DNA of 64,000 nt, taken from contig JBCAML010000002.1 in assembly GCA_038503075.1 (NCBI GenBank), forward strand, positions 682,001-746,000, read 5' to 3'. Position numbers and translations under genes: made by a program. This document shows positions 21,808 to 35,400 of the stretch, one piece after another. This stretch comes from Gyromitra esculenta. Taxonomy: Eukaryota; Ascomycota; Pezizomycetes; Pezizales; Discinaceae. A model generated the notes under the pieces. That model worked only from the letters and a program-made list of their open reading frames with translations, did not search any database and was not told the DNA's origin. Each line of letters starts with the position of its first letter. Position 1 is the stretch's first letter.

Positions 21808-24800
21808 ATGTCCACTAAACGAAAGCTTGAGCCCACAGTCGAGGACGAGATTATAGCAAGCCTCCTAATCCCATTGATATTTTTACCATTATTTTCCCTG
21901 TTCCCTAACTAACAGCCCGCCTTGTTTTAGGATGAATCTGACTTTCTTTCCTTCCTCTGCCTCGGGGGCGGTAATGAGGTTGGGCGCTCCTGCCACATCC
22001 TCCAGTACAAGGGGAAAACTGTAATGCTTGATGCCGGTGTTCATCCCGCCTATGAAGGCCTCGCTGCACTTCCGTTCTACGACGAATTCGACTTAAGCAC
22101 AGTGGATGTGCTTTTGATCAGCCATTTCCATCTGGATCACGCTGCGAGTTTGCCATACGTGATGACCAAGACGAACTTCCGGGGACGCGTTTTCATGACG
22201 CATCCCACTAAGGCCATCTACAAGTGGTTGATCCAGGATAGCGTGAGGGTTAGGTACGTTGATCTTTACACGGACACACGGGTACCTTTCAGCACACTAA
22301 CTCTTCCATCGCAGCAATGTCCACAACACCCCCGAGACCCTCTATACCGAAGCCGACCATCTCTCCTCCTACTCTCAAATCGAGGCCATCGACTACCACA
22401 CGACCCTCACCCACGCCGGCATCTCCATCACCCCCTACCATGCCGGCCACGTCCTCGGTGGTGCCATGTTCTTCATCGAAATCGCTGGTCTCAAGATCAT
22501 GTTTACGGGCGACTACTCCCGCGAGGACGACCGGCACTTAGTCTCCGCCGAAGTCCCGCGCGAGAAACCCGACCTTCTCATATGCGAATCGACCTATGGA
22601 ACGGCAACCCACATGCCACGACTCGAAAAGGAAGCTCGGCTCATGAAGATGACAACTGACATTCTAACACGTGGTGGTAGGGTCCTCATGCCGGTTTTTG
22701 CACTCGGTAGAGCACAGGAACTTTTATTAATCCTGGACGAGTACTGGGAGAAGCACCCGCAGTTCCAAAGCTATCCCATCTATTATGCCTCTAACTTGGC
22801 TAGGAAGTGTATGGATGTGTACAGGACGTACACCAACATGATGAACGATAAGATCAAAAAGGCCATGTTTGAAGGGGAGGGCAGGAATCCTTGGGATTTT
22901 AGATGGGTGAGAAGCTTGAAGACCATAGATAGGTTTGAGGATGTGGGTGGATGTGTAATGTTGGCCAGTCCCGGGATGATGCAGGTAATGACCCTTTTAA
23001 CCCCTCCTCGGTGGAACTCACCTTTCTTTCCGTCACCATTTTTTCGTACTTTTCTTCGACGTGTCGAGTGTCACTATCATATTATCTGGGTTGCTTGTGG
23101 CAGTAGTGGCGGCGGTATAGTTCGGAGGATAAAGCATTTTCGGTATCGAGATTCAACTCCTAGTATCGTCAATGGTACGTCTGTACGGCTACGAATATAT
23201 GCTTCTCTCGCAAATTCATTGTTTGCCGTGGAAATACTACTTTCCTCTCTATATCATCTTGATATTCATGATGTTGTTAAAATAAATATACGCCTTTTCC
23301 GTTATCATCATCAACATCACCATCATCGCCACTACTATTGCCCTGCCCACAAACCCATATACGTCCAAGTGCTCGCCTCACTCATACTGAACCCCTCCCC
23401 TTACTAACAACCCTTCGTCACCTCAGAATGGCGTTTCCCGCGAACTTCTCGAACGCTGGTGCCCTGACCCGCGCAACGGTCTCGTTATAACCGGTTACAG
23501 CGTCGAAGGCACCATGGCCAAACAGATAATGAATGAGCCGACCGAAATCCCTGCCATCATGACGGCCAACCGCGGCGGCAGCAATCGACGCGGCGATGGT
23601 GACGGATCCCAAGTGATGATTCCACGGCGCTGCAGCGTTGAGGAGCTGAGTTTCGCGGCACATGTGGACTATGGGCAGAACTCGGGGTTTATCGAGGAGG
23701 TGGGGGCGAAGGTGGTTATCTTGGTTCACGGGGAACATAATAATATGGGTCGGTTGAAGAGCGCATTGTTGAGCAAGAACAGTGATAAGAAGGATAAAGA
23801 TAAGGTGAAGATATACAGTCCGAAGAACTGCGAGGAGCTAAGGATCCCATTCAAGGGTGATAAAATTGCGAAGGTGAGGATTGGACCCCCTTTTCTATTT
23901 AATTATAGGTCGGGAGCTCATTGCTATGATAGGTTGTTGGAAAACTTGCCCAGAAACCACCCCCGACAGCATCCCTCGCGATGCAGTTCCAGAAGGAACA
24001 GCTCCTCACTGGCGTCCTCGTTCAAAATGATTTTAAGCTGTCCCTCATGGCTCCTGACGATCTTCGTGAATACGCTGGCCTCACCACCACCGTTGTGACC
24101 TGCCGTCAAAAAGTACCCATGTCTGTTGCTGGTGTTGGGCTAGTGCGGTGGAGTCTGGAGGGCATGTTTGGCGCTGTTGTAAATCTTGAGGACGAAGACG
24201 ACGAGGAGGAAAGGGGAAGTGCAAAAGTTTTGGAGGAGGATGAAGATATGTATGGTGGTGAAAAGACGAAGCTTACAGGGAGAACATTCAGGGTGATGGA
24301 TTGTGTGACAGTAAGGTGTATGAAAGGTTATGTGGAGCTGGAATGGGTAGGGAATGTATTAAACGATGGGATAGCAGATGCAGTATTGGCAGTCCTTATG
24401 ACACTGGAAAGCAGTCCAGCCGCAGTCAAGCGTAAGTGTCTTTACGATCCCATCCCTCTACCCAAGAATTCACTAATAACCTGGTTTTTAGACTCCACCA
24501 AATCCCATTCTCATAATCACGCCGAACCTCCCAAAGATATTTCACCCCACGCCCATATCACCCCCAGCCAGCGCCTCGAGCGGATCCTGATGTTCCTCGA
24601 AGCCCAATTCGGCGAGTGTGTCACCCCTCTCGAGCCCGGCACACGCCCTGCAAACCTACCTAAAGAAATCACAGAGGAAGAAGACGAAGATATGGACCTG
24701 GAGAAGATGAGACAGGTTGTGCCAGGTGTTCAAATCAAGATCGACAGCATGGTTGCGAACGTCTGGTTCGAGACGCTAGATGTCGAATGCCGAAACGAGA

Positions 24801-24886
24801 GTTTAAGAATGAGGATTAAAACAGTTGTAGAGAGGGCGGTAGAAACTGTAGCACCATTTGTGGATCTAGTAGGAGGAGGATTTTAG
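21808..24886 (+). CDS. YSH1: pre-mRNA 3'-end processing endonuclease Ysh1/CPSF73
   Basis: This is the catalytic subunit of the cleavage and polyadenylation factor that cuts pre-mRNA before poly(A) addition. The model is join(21808..21855,21931..22253,22315..22984,23427..23873,23933..24431,24492..24886), 793 residues. The metallo-beta-lactamase core starts at [16 protein letters not shown], with the metal motif HFHLDH near residues 110-115. Then come [36 protein letters not shown], and the beta-CASP region with [41 protein letters not shown] and LVHGE. The C-terminal half fits CPSF73-100_C. Intron 1 appears to be GC-AG (GCAAGC at 21856). A GT alternative in phase at 21838 has a poor consensus. 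Intron 3 is 442 nt and almost entirely free of in-frame stops. Confidence 0.95.
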
Positions 24887-27800
24887 GAGGACTAATTGGA
24901 TTTTAGGTAGTTCGGGGGGATTCTACAGAGAAAATAATGGTGCTTTATTTTTCCGTCCTATTTTTATTTTTACTTCTAAGCTTATATGAATTTCGGGTTC
25001 TGTTTTATTTTCCATTGGAAAGTATCCGTGCGTAACTCGGGCCTTGGGGCTTTCTCGTCAAACTGCAAGGCTCCAAGGTAGTTGGCTTTGCTTCGTCTTC
25101 ACCTTTTGGTTATTTCAAATAGAGAATTATATATATACAATTCCAGTTCCAACGAATCCTCTGACCCCAAAATCCAGTTCTTTTTATAGCTACATGTAGT
25201 CAATTACAAGCGTTTGAGGGGAAACACATAAACTTTAAGCCTAAGACTAGGTGATGCGAGATGAACCTCTCAATTAGAACCACTTGATTCAAAATAACTG
25301 AACATTGACCGAGGTAACCACTTAACTCGATGGCGCAACTGTTATTGCAATTCTACTACCCGACATACCAATTAATTAAAGGCTAAAGAAATACTCGCTT
25401 TGCGCTGAGTATCTCTACATTTATACGCACAATGGTAAAAAACATTAACCAACTAACACCTTCACATCCGAAGTGGATGGAAGGAAATTTTTATAAAGAA
25501 AGGCTTCTCTATATAGAAGAGGGGGCGGGGTGGGCGATAAAGTTGTGGAAGAGCTTTGAGTATAAAAGAGAGAGATGAGGCAGGAAGAAGCTGAGGAGGA
25601 AGATGCAATTGTCAGAGTGGGGATGGGGGATCTAGAGATGAGTGAGTGACCAGAACTGGTGGGGCCGCCTCTCCAAAGGTACGGCGCTAGTAAGGAAACA
25701 AGTGATCAAAAGGAATATGAAGAAGATATGGGAATAGAGGAGACTTATGAGCTAAGATGGGGAGAGCGGGATGTGAGAGAACGGTTTTAAATAAGAAGCG
25801 GGCCGTGTTTCTTTTTTGTGGATTGTTTTGTGTTTTGTTTGATTGTGTTCTAAGAGTACCGCAACCTACGGGGTGCATGTACAATAAATAAATGCATTCG
25901 AAGTGGAATAAAAGCGAGTGATAGTTGGTGACACATCACATAGAATTGCGCTTTCTGGTGTACTTCACGCATTGCAAGGAGCAGCAAGTGCAATTCTAGA
26001 GCCTGCTAAAATTTTGCTGTTAAACCCTAGAAGTTCGCGAACCAGTAATCTACAATGCTAAATCACATGATTAAAACCGTCTGCCTACATGTATTTTTAG
26101 ATTGGGGGTCGCAGCTTCGGGAAATAAACGGGGGGCATGCATCGGATCGTGAGGTAATTGTAGCTAGCCTGAAAAATCCAGGACAGTTTCGATAACAAAT
26201 TGTGATGTGCCATTTTAATTTCCACGGAGTCTTTTGTGTGGGGTATAGGCATGTAGTTACGGGTTCCCTAAAAATTGAAATTTTCGTTGGTAGCGTTAGC
26301 TCATTGCATACTTTTCAAGAAATCGTATGATCATAACCTATAAGTGGCAAACAGAAGCATATCGAAATGTACTCGGCAAGCTCGACAGAAAGGACCGTCA
26401 ACAAGCGTCCTGCAGGAACACTATCCTACTTTCGGGATTGGACCTACAGCTCTAGGGCGTGTCTATCGATATGAATATTGCAGCTGACCCAAGCGCTACC
26501 AACAACGGAGGAATAGGAATGCAACGAACGCGTTCAAGCTTAAGTTAACGCCTTGATACCGGCGATCGAGAAAGATGCAGCAAGATGTCAGTAAGCGGGC
26601 ATACAGAAATTGCAGCAGATGGCCTTCCCACACATGCTGGCTTTAGAATTTCTGCAGGACCATAGTAATTAGTGAAACCCAAGTGCCAGCAAGGAGATGG
26701 ATGAGGGATATCGATGCGGATCGATAATCTGATAATCCGCTGAGAAATAGATTAGATTAGATTAGATTTTGATTCACCGCATGCCCGCCACTCTGGATTG
26801 ATATTTGGATCACATGCTATAGGATGAGCAACATTAGATACATGTAGTGGTGGTTCATCTGGAGCTGGACTGCTCTGCTCTACGGCATAATCCTCTAACA
26901 TGCAAAGTGCCTGATATTCTATGAAAGGGGTTGGGATCCATCATGATGCTGGGGATGAGGAGTTTATAACCTACATGTGTCTACCCAGAGGCTTAAGTTC
27001 CGGAATCTCGGGCAGCCTTCTTCGCAAATTCTGCGCGAATTTAGTCCCCGAAACACATAGACCTGGCGAGGCTGGGCTGGGTTCAGGGACTGGATTCCGG
27101 GATGCTCGGAAAGGAGTTTGATGTTCGTCAGGGACTCAGGAGCGCCAGGGTCCGAGCTCTTGGCGTCCGTTGCCCGGAACAGCTGTGGCGTGGTTACACA
27201 ATTGTGAAACAACAATCTCCATTAGAGATTTCCCTCGGTGGTTAGATATTCCGACATCAGAAATCACACCACCACTACATACAACATTGTCAATTCTCCC
27301 CCTCAAGGTTTATCCTCCCGACAACGAGATTTTGTGAGGGCTCAACTATAAACTCGATACGGATTTCCGTGGACTGTGCAATGTGGCTGCCTTAATTCCA
27401 CGCACTTTGTTTAATTTACCCCTGCACCGTTATGTTTTCTGCCAAGTACATGGAGGACCCGAGGGAAAATTTTCTTCCCACATCTACCCTCTGAGCTTTC
27501 CAGAGCTGGAAACGAGGATCTAGCAGCCACCGCTCTCCTTTAGGCGTACCCAATCTCGATTTACTAGGCTCTGAAGCGCCATTGCCGTAAGATAGCCCTT
27601 CTGATCATACGACTTCTACTTAAGTGCCTTTAGCCCAGAGCCATTTTGAACTGGTAACCGCGGCTATAGGTTACTCCCATGACGGTTTTTTCTCAAGATT
27701 TTGTTAAGTATGTGTCAAAGGCATGGCTTCCAACACTAAATCTTAGAACTACAGCCATGGAGAACACAAGGGTACCTGTATGTATTCCTAGAAGCTTACA

Positions 27801-28776
27801 TACGTGGTTCCAGCATCGAAAGGGTGGCATGGTCTCGAACATTCACTTCCAATGTTCTCCTTCCCTCTTTTTTCCTTTCGACCCTGGAAAAAAACTTGGT
27901 TTCTACGTATTTACTCCTAGAAAAATGGTTCTCGACGCTCGTGAGGCAAAATACCTGCTGCAGCTGCAGGCATAATGCGACGACTCGGAAGATTCCTCCG
28001 TTACCTCCTGCAGCAAATAATTTATAAACAAGAGAGCGGAGATTTTTTTAACAAATAAAACTATTCGGTTGGCGTCGGTTAATGAACCTGACGATATTGG
28101 CAAATGTGCACGAACCTTGTCTCAGGGGATCATCCACTATTTTTTTTATATCCCTCAGTCCAGTAGATTCATTGAGGGGACAACATGTTCCAGAGAAAAG
28201 CTTGTGGTTGTTGATATCGCCAAGAGCAGCTCGTCGCCCGCTACCTCTTCCCCTTCATTGGTCTACTCGTGTATTGTCGTGTTGGTTTTATCTATTTCCT
28301 CCTTCCAGGGCTCTCCTTGCGTATCGACAATAGTCCAGCTCACTATATTATAATCCACATAGGCATCTCGATTCGAGCATGTCAGCGGATTGCCGTCTGT
28401 GGCTGAATAGACACACGACAACGTTCCGTCTCGCATTAACGTCGTGGGGCTTCCCTACGGGTCTGGATATTTTGATGCTGTTTTCTTCGAAGCACAATCC
28501 GTTGGTTGCCTGCTTGCATAATGCTGTACATGGGATTGGTTCCTTGAGCTGTTATTTTTCAGCGTATCGCTCCGGGGGGCACGCGAGCAACGACCGCAAA
28601 AGTATTAATTAGCCGTGTACCCTCTGCAAAAATTGAATATTTTTTTTCTCCCCCAACTCCCAAGAACTACTCAGGCTACTCATTTTATTCATCCATACTC
28701 CGTATCTTATATTACTATCCCACATCCAATAAAAATAGTATTTCAATAACTAGGTTCTCCAGGAAAGGAAATCTCG
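24887..28776. other. 3.9-kb gene-poor spacer
   Basis: Nothing in this interval could be supported as a gene on either strand. It holds three TACATGTA octamers (25191, 26086, 26839), an ATTAG microsatellite (26749-26767) and AT-rich sequence. The longest frames (27679-27975, 28069-28353) are not conserved-looking. It may be decayed repeat DNA or contain a non-coding transcript. Confidence 0.5.
26749..26767. repeat. (AGATT)n microsatellite
   Basis: Nearly four tandem AGATT units. It does not match the fungal telomere unit TTAGGG. Confidence 0.8.
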
Positions 28777-30910
28777 ATGGCGTGGTCTGACTTTTGTGCT
28801 CAGCCTTCTTATATCTACTACCTTCCTTTACTTCTTTTATATCCGCTTTACGTTTACTTTCACTTGAGAAACGTCAAAGCAGAAATGCCTCAAAAACATA
28901 GTATTGAGCATGAAATTTCATCTACCAGGCATGAAGGTGTCAAAATAAGTAGGTTTATTCCGATCGATAGATTGATTTTTTTGTTTGCTGCTTTCCTTCC
29001 CCCCCCCCAAACAACTTTTTTTCTTCTTACAAAACCTTTTGTTCAAGAAGCTATTTATTTTCGTGTATATTCTTACAGTAATGCTAACTATTTTATGTAT
29101 AGCCTCCAAGAGAATCTCCCCTGATGCTCGTCGTCGTCGTGTTGGTGATGAATTACCCGCCAAGCCTTCTAATACCAAGGATGATACTGCGCAACATCCT
29201 TGGCCTCATGTTTGGTCCTCCGAGGCCGAGGCAAACTTTACTGGGTTTCTAGGTTTCCAAGCTGCTGCGGCAGAAGGAGAAGAAGAACATTCTCATTCAA
29301 GTTCATTTTACATCCCAGAGGCGCCTACGAACTGGAATCATCAACACCAGAATCAATACCACGAGCTTGTCCAAAAGGCACTTCCAGTAACACCAAGACA
29401 ACCAGCAAAACAACGGGAATTTCCAAGTTTGCCAGCAGAAATCCATTTACAAATCATCAAAACCCTACTACCATCGTCAGAAGCGTCCAAAGCGGTCACG
29501 ACATATGCACCGGGCTGCGGGCTCTGCAACCTATTCCAGATTTCTTCACTATGCAGAGTGAACCGGTTTTACTACTCCATCGTTTCGGAACTACTGTATA
29601 CCAACCTACCTCTGAACGTATCGACCGAGCTATTCCCATTCGATGGTTCAACTCTTTGCGAACAACACCACCACCTCTCTTCTAAGCCACTGCAGCTAGA
29701 AAAGCGTATCCCGCTGCTTCTGCGGACATTCAGAGAAAGAAACGATCTAGCCGCATCCGTCAAGGGACTACATCTTCCACCAAGTATCAACTGCTGGCTT
29801 ACCTGCGCGCTCGAAAAGACACTCCTGCCAACCCTTGTCCGGAGCTGCGAGAATGTAGAGGTTATTCGTGGGACCGAGCAGCTGCATGAACGTCAGTTCT
29901 TTTCAGCCGAGCATTACTGTCTTGATGGGGAGGACCCAGCGCAACATGGCATCCTTGCAAAGTCGATTGTGGAAAAGCAGAGCTTGACAAGGATTATTTG
30001 GCGAGGTGGCGATGCTGGGAACAGACGGAGTGTCTGGACAAGGGTTTTCGACGGACATCCAGATATGAGGGGTGTCGGGTTCGTCGAATTGCATAAAAAT
30101 TGGAGTGGGTTGAAGGAGCTGGGGTTCTTTGGGGTCAGAGGACTTACAGTACCGGAGGTGAAAGTAATCTTTGAGGGATTGCCGGGGTTGGAGAAGTTTG
30201 GGATCGGTGATGTCAGGAGGAAATTGATCAAGACTGATCAGAGGAGGAGTCTTGGGCATGCGGATCCAGCAGTGAGGGAGGCGAGGAGAGAGGTGATGGA
30301 GAGATTTTTGGCGATTTTGGAGGTGTTACCGGAAGGTGTACGGAACGTTGGGTTTTCTGATATCGATGATGAAGATTTTGTCGTCGGTGTTGGGAAGTGG
30401 GTGGCAGAGAGAGTCGCGGGAGGTAAAGAAGTCGCTGAACAACATGCTGGAAATTTTACCTATTTTAAACAGCTTACCTTTTCAAGGATCTGCTTCACAC
30501 CGCGGAACCTGAAATCTCTACTTACATCATTGGCTATCGAGGAAAAGAGCAACAGATATAATTATTCGAAGAGTGCTGTTAAAGATTTACGGGTTTCCAA
30601 TTTTGAGAAAAAGGATAGATTTCTCGATAGCGATATTGACACGGCTCTGTTTTCTCTTGGAGACGTGGAATTGAGAGGGCTTGAAAGACTCTGCTGGGGT
30701 ATCGGAAGCTCCGAAGATCCAGAGGAAACTATCGGCAAGGCAGGTATCTTGAAGGGTGCTTTGAATAGGGGATGGTTCAAAACGCTGCAGGAGGTGCTCG
30801 TGGAGTCTGATCCAACCCCAATGGACGTCATCGAGGCCTGTGGAAATAGAGGGTTGCACTTGAAGGAATTTCGGGATGTCAAACGACAGTCAGGAATGGT
30901 GGAATGGTGA
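28777..30910 (+). CDS. F-box-like / leucine-rich protein
   Basis: It is probably a substrate-recognition subunit of an SCF ubiquitin ligase; substrate unknown. The model is join(28777..28948,29103..30910), 659 residues. A second in-frame ATG at 28885 gives 623 residues and removes a hydrophobic N-terminal stretch (YIYYLPLLLLYPLYVYFHL). I cannot decide between the starts. The 154-nt intron is GT..AG and keeps phase. FPSLPAEIHLQIIKTLLP (about residues 160-180 from the first ATG) is an F-box-like motif followed by LCRVNRFYYSIVSELLY. The rest has leucine-rich stretches typical of fungal F-box proteins (GLKELGFFGVRGLTV). No WD40 or ankyrin repeats are seen. Assignment to a named F-box protein is not possible. 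Confidence 0.75.
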
Positions 30911-32477
30911 TCCAATCATTTATAATATCTCATTTGTTTATTTTACGGCTCATTTGCTTCCCTTTTCCTTCATCTTTTGCATGCGTGGGATTTATAAGAA
31001 GTTTACCCTGGTGGTTGGTTTCATGGGACATGTACCTGTAAATTTAAGACAAAAGGCATAGGTGTTTGGGGGTTTTTGTTAAATTTCCTTACTGAACTTT
31101 TTTTTGGAGTGGGGGCGCTTTTGTTTCCTATGTCAATACAGCCGTGCTGTGGTATTTAATCGGAGTACTCACAGCCTTTCTTATGGTTACAGGATGTAAT
31201 AAATCAGTTTATATGCAGGTTTCGATCATTACTTTACACTTGCCCCTTGCAAACTTCCTGGACCGGCTCATTGAAATTTGCGTCTAGACGATTTTAGCCA
31301 TATGGGTACTCCTCTACGTGTACCTACATGTACTCTACTATGCACCAAGGGTATATATACAAGTATAGGCAATAGCTTTTTGTTTCATATTTTTGTTTGT
31401 AACTTGGCATGGGTGAAACATGTAATCATACATGTATGTATAATGACGTGGTTTTTGTTTGCTTTGTGTTGATGGAAACCTCTGATTGATATATTGGAGG
31501 GAGAAGCACGAAAGAAGAATGTGACAACTCGATCGGGTCTTTTTGCCATAATCGAGTGAAATATTCCCACGATAACCTGCTGCGGCACGTGGTTCTAGAA
31601 TACATGTATGTAGCACGAACTTGGCCTATGATAGGTACGTCATCTCAATGAAATCTTCGTCGCAGCCAAGTCGAATTATCAAGATCGATTTTCCCCACGG
31701 TTGTGGTAGTACTAATACTGCGCCTAACCGTTCTGTTGAGACTTGCCATGCGGGTATATATGCATGCTCGATCTCGCTTAGATTTGGGGGACTGCGGCTC
31801 TATGACAGCAAACGGTCTCTTGCAGAAATTAAGCTTCTTGCGTCCCAGGTTTCCTTTTTTCTCTCTCTCTCCCCTCTCCTTTATCCCACAGCCCGTCACA
31901 TTTTTCTCTTTCTTTTGTCTCATAAATTTCTTTATCGATCAAGACACTAGAGCGGGCAGATCACTCAAATTTGTTATATTTGGCTATGGATTCACCACCT
32001 AGCGGTAACTGGAACGAGTTTCAAGGGGTAATGAAGTCACATTGGGAAGCACAGCTTGCTGGCTGTCGTTGTCCCGAGGCTGGGATCTGATGGGCGACGA
32101 CCAATCAGAGTGAGCTCACCAGACACCCTGAGGCTTGGCGCCAGCCACAGCACCCATAATAGCGTCACCATGTTGAAGCTTGCTTGGTTTTATCTGAAAG
32201 CCTGCTGCTTTCATTTCCTGCAACTTCACGTCCCCTCTCAGCTTGTTTTTTCTCTTTTGCGATTCTATTTCTGTTTAACCCTTGTTGCCTCCCTAGAAGG
32301 AGCACGTTCTCTCTCTCTTTCCATTTTACCCTTCGCTCTGGACTCTTCCGTTGCAATACTAAAATCTACTCCATTGTCACAACAACTATCGCGCTTAGTC
32401 TCTCCCCTACCATAGGAACGGCGACGACGACGACGACGACGACGAATCTAACTTGATCTTGCATCTCTAACTCAACA
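30911..32477. other. spacer and promoter of the CSC1-like gene
   Basis: No gene is supported in this 1.57-kb stretch. Three TACATGTA octamers lie within 285 bp (31325, 31429, 31601). Pyrimidine-rich leader sequence (31850-32350) and a CGA microsatellite precede the CSC1-like ATG. Confidence 0.55.
32422..32445. repeat. (CGA)8 microsatellite in the CSC1-like 5' leader
   Basis: Eight tandem CGA units lie 33 bp upstream of the start codon, probably within the 5' untranslated leader. Confidence 0.85.
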
Positions 32478-35400
32478 ATGTCCTCAACTTCATCTTCGTC
32501 TACACCCGGCACCTCATCGGTAACCGGCGCCCTCGATGAGTCTGCCGGGAAAGCTCAGACCTCGGAGGGAATGTCTCTGGAGACTTTTCTATCGTCGTTG
32601 GCAGTAGCTGCAATAGTGTTTGGTGTTGAAGTTCTGCTCTTTGTCCTTCTGAGGACAAAATTACAACGTGTCTATGAACCTAGAACATATTTGGTCCCCG
32701 AAAAGTTTGCTCTACCGTGAATCTTCCATATTTTGTGAATAAGCTAGGCTAACATTTCTCTCTATAGACGTCGAACGAAAGCACCTAGTCCGGGGTTTTT
32801 GGCTTGGTTTAAGCCGGTAAGTTTCATCTCTTTTATTTGCTTATGCATTCATACGGCGATGTGGTTTCCTTCTAAATCCAGTCCAATTGAATTGAACGCT
32901 GATCTTCAGTGCCCGAGATAGATATTTGCAACGGCCAATAGTGATTTCATCAATAAGTCTGGCCTGGATGCCTACTTCTTCCTTCGTTATCTCCTCATGC
33001 TGTTAAAGATATTTTGCGTCCTCGCCATTGTCATCCTTCCTATTCTCCTGCCGCTCAATGGTCTGGGTGGCCGTGGTAATCCAAATGTTCGAGGCCTGGA
33101 CCAGATAGCATGGACCAACGTTGCTCCGGAAGATACCAGCCGTTACTGGGCACACTTGCTACTCGCTGTTGGCGTTGTCTGCCTTTTCTGCTACATGTTT
33201 TATCGCGAACTAAGGGCGTACATTCGATTGCGACAGGCCTACCTGACATCCCCCCAGCACAGACTGAGGGCTAGTGCGACGACCGTGCTGGTGGCCAGTA
33301 TTCCGAGAAAATGGTTAAGTGTGAAGGAACTATTGGCGTTATATGACGTATTCCCTGGCGGGATTCGGAATATATGGATCAACCGGTACAATATATCCCC
33401 TCACTAATATGTTTTGACTTATTAGATTATTAACTGAGTGACGCTACAGGGATTTTGAGGAATTGTCGGACAAGGTTAAGGAACGTGATAAGCTCGCTAG
33501 AACACTGGAAAAGGCTGAGACACAACTCATCACAGCCGCGAAGAAGAAACATTTGAAAAAGCTACAAGCGGCAGCAAAGAAAGATCCTGAAGCAAAAGCC
33601 GCGGCTATTGAAGCAGAGAGCGCAAATGAAGAGATTGCAAATGGCCCCGGATTGTCTTCCGGAAATCCTCACCAAATCCCAGCAGATATCCGTGATCCAA
33701 GTCCCGAAAATAAACATCAGAGGAGCAAATCACGCTTTGGAAAAATCAATCCACTTCCGGCCGTAAATGATGGTCTTCATAAGCTAGGATCTAATTTTAT
33801 TGGTGGCATGACTTCCGGGGTCAACCGGATCCGGGATGGTGTGGAGGACGTGCTGCCGAAACCAGCATACGGATATCAACCGGAGGAAGAAAGCTACTAC
33901 ACACCAGCCCAGGAACAGCGCCCACCTCTCCAGGAGCGAGTTTCCTCTCGTAGTGCGAAAAGAGGCTCAACGTTGGTTGGACGTGAGGAGTTAGAGGAGA
34001 TTGATGGTCCCAGCCAAAGACGCACACGTCCACACGACCTTGAGATATCGTCATCAAGCCGGACAAATACACATCATGTGGGTAGCCACGAAACGGAGGT
34101 GGATGAACACTCTAAATTGGCGTTTTGGAAAAAACCTCACAAGGCTAGCGATTCTCATAGACGAGGTGAAGATGATGAAACACCTCTTAGCTCTCTAAGT
34201 CCGACGAGTCCAAGGAATACTTCAATCGATGTCGACGGGGAGTCGGAGAAGAAGAAGGTAAAGACAGAATATCCTAGTGCGTATACCGACAAACACGACA
34301 ACGATGGCCCCGGGGAACCTTTATGGAAGAGCTATTTGACAGAGAAGGATAGGGAGACGATGAGATTACCGTTATTCGGGTGGAAGTGGATGCCATCTCT
34401 ACCATTGCTAGGAAGGAAGGTCGACACAATTTATTACTGCCGCCGAGAGGTAGCGCGCCTTAATGTCGAAATCGAGCAAGACCAGGGGGAACCAGAAAAG
34501 TATCCTCTTATGAGCTCAGCTTTCATTCAGTTTAATCACCAAGTCGCCGCGCACATGGCATGCCAATCACTCTCCCATCATGTGCCGCAACATATGTGCC
34601 CGAGACACATCGAGGTCAATCCAGACGATGTTATCTGGGATAATATGAAGATAAGCTGGTGGCAGAGATATGTACGCATATTTGGCGTAACTGTTGCTGT
34701 TGGAGGGTTGATCATAGGATGGGCTTTCCCCGTCGCTATTGTTGGTTTAGTTTCTCAGATCGACTACTTGACGGGGGTTGTCCACTGGCTTGCCTGGATA
34801 AATAAACTTCCAAATGCTGTGGTGGGACTGATTCAGGGCATTCTGCCACCATTGGGATTAGCTATTTTGATGGCCCTCTTGCCTATCATTCTTAGAGGTA
34901 AGCGCTACGATTTCGAGCCTTAACTTAAAAATTTAGCTGACTAATTTTTATAGCATTTGCAAAGCTTCAAGGCACACACACAGGTATGGCTGTTGAGAGA
35001 GCCGTTCAAGGGATGTACTTTGCATTCCTATTTATTCAGATCTTCCTGGTCGTCAGTATTTCTTCGGGGGTAACTGTTGTGGTGAATGATCTCCTCAACA
35101 GTCCGTTCTCTGCACCAGCAATTCTGGCGCAAAACCTACCAAAGGCTTCGAATTTCTTCTTTTCGTATATGCTACTCCAAGCATTCACTGTCAGTGGGGG
35201 GGCGATTTTACAGATTGCCACGCTGTTTGTCCAATTTGTCCTGAGTCCTATCTTGGACACAACAGCCAGAGAAAAATTTTCGCGTGCCACGACTCTGATG
35301 GAGATTAAGTATGGGACCTTTTTTCCCGTCTACACAAATTTGGCTTGTATCGGAATAGTCTACTCGGTTATATCTCCGTTGATTTTGGTCTTTAATATCT

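Noticed and set aside
26749..26767. Interstitial telomere repeat
   Set aside because: The unit is ATTAG, not TTAGGG, and only about four copies long.
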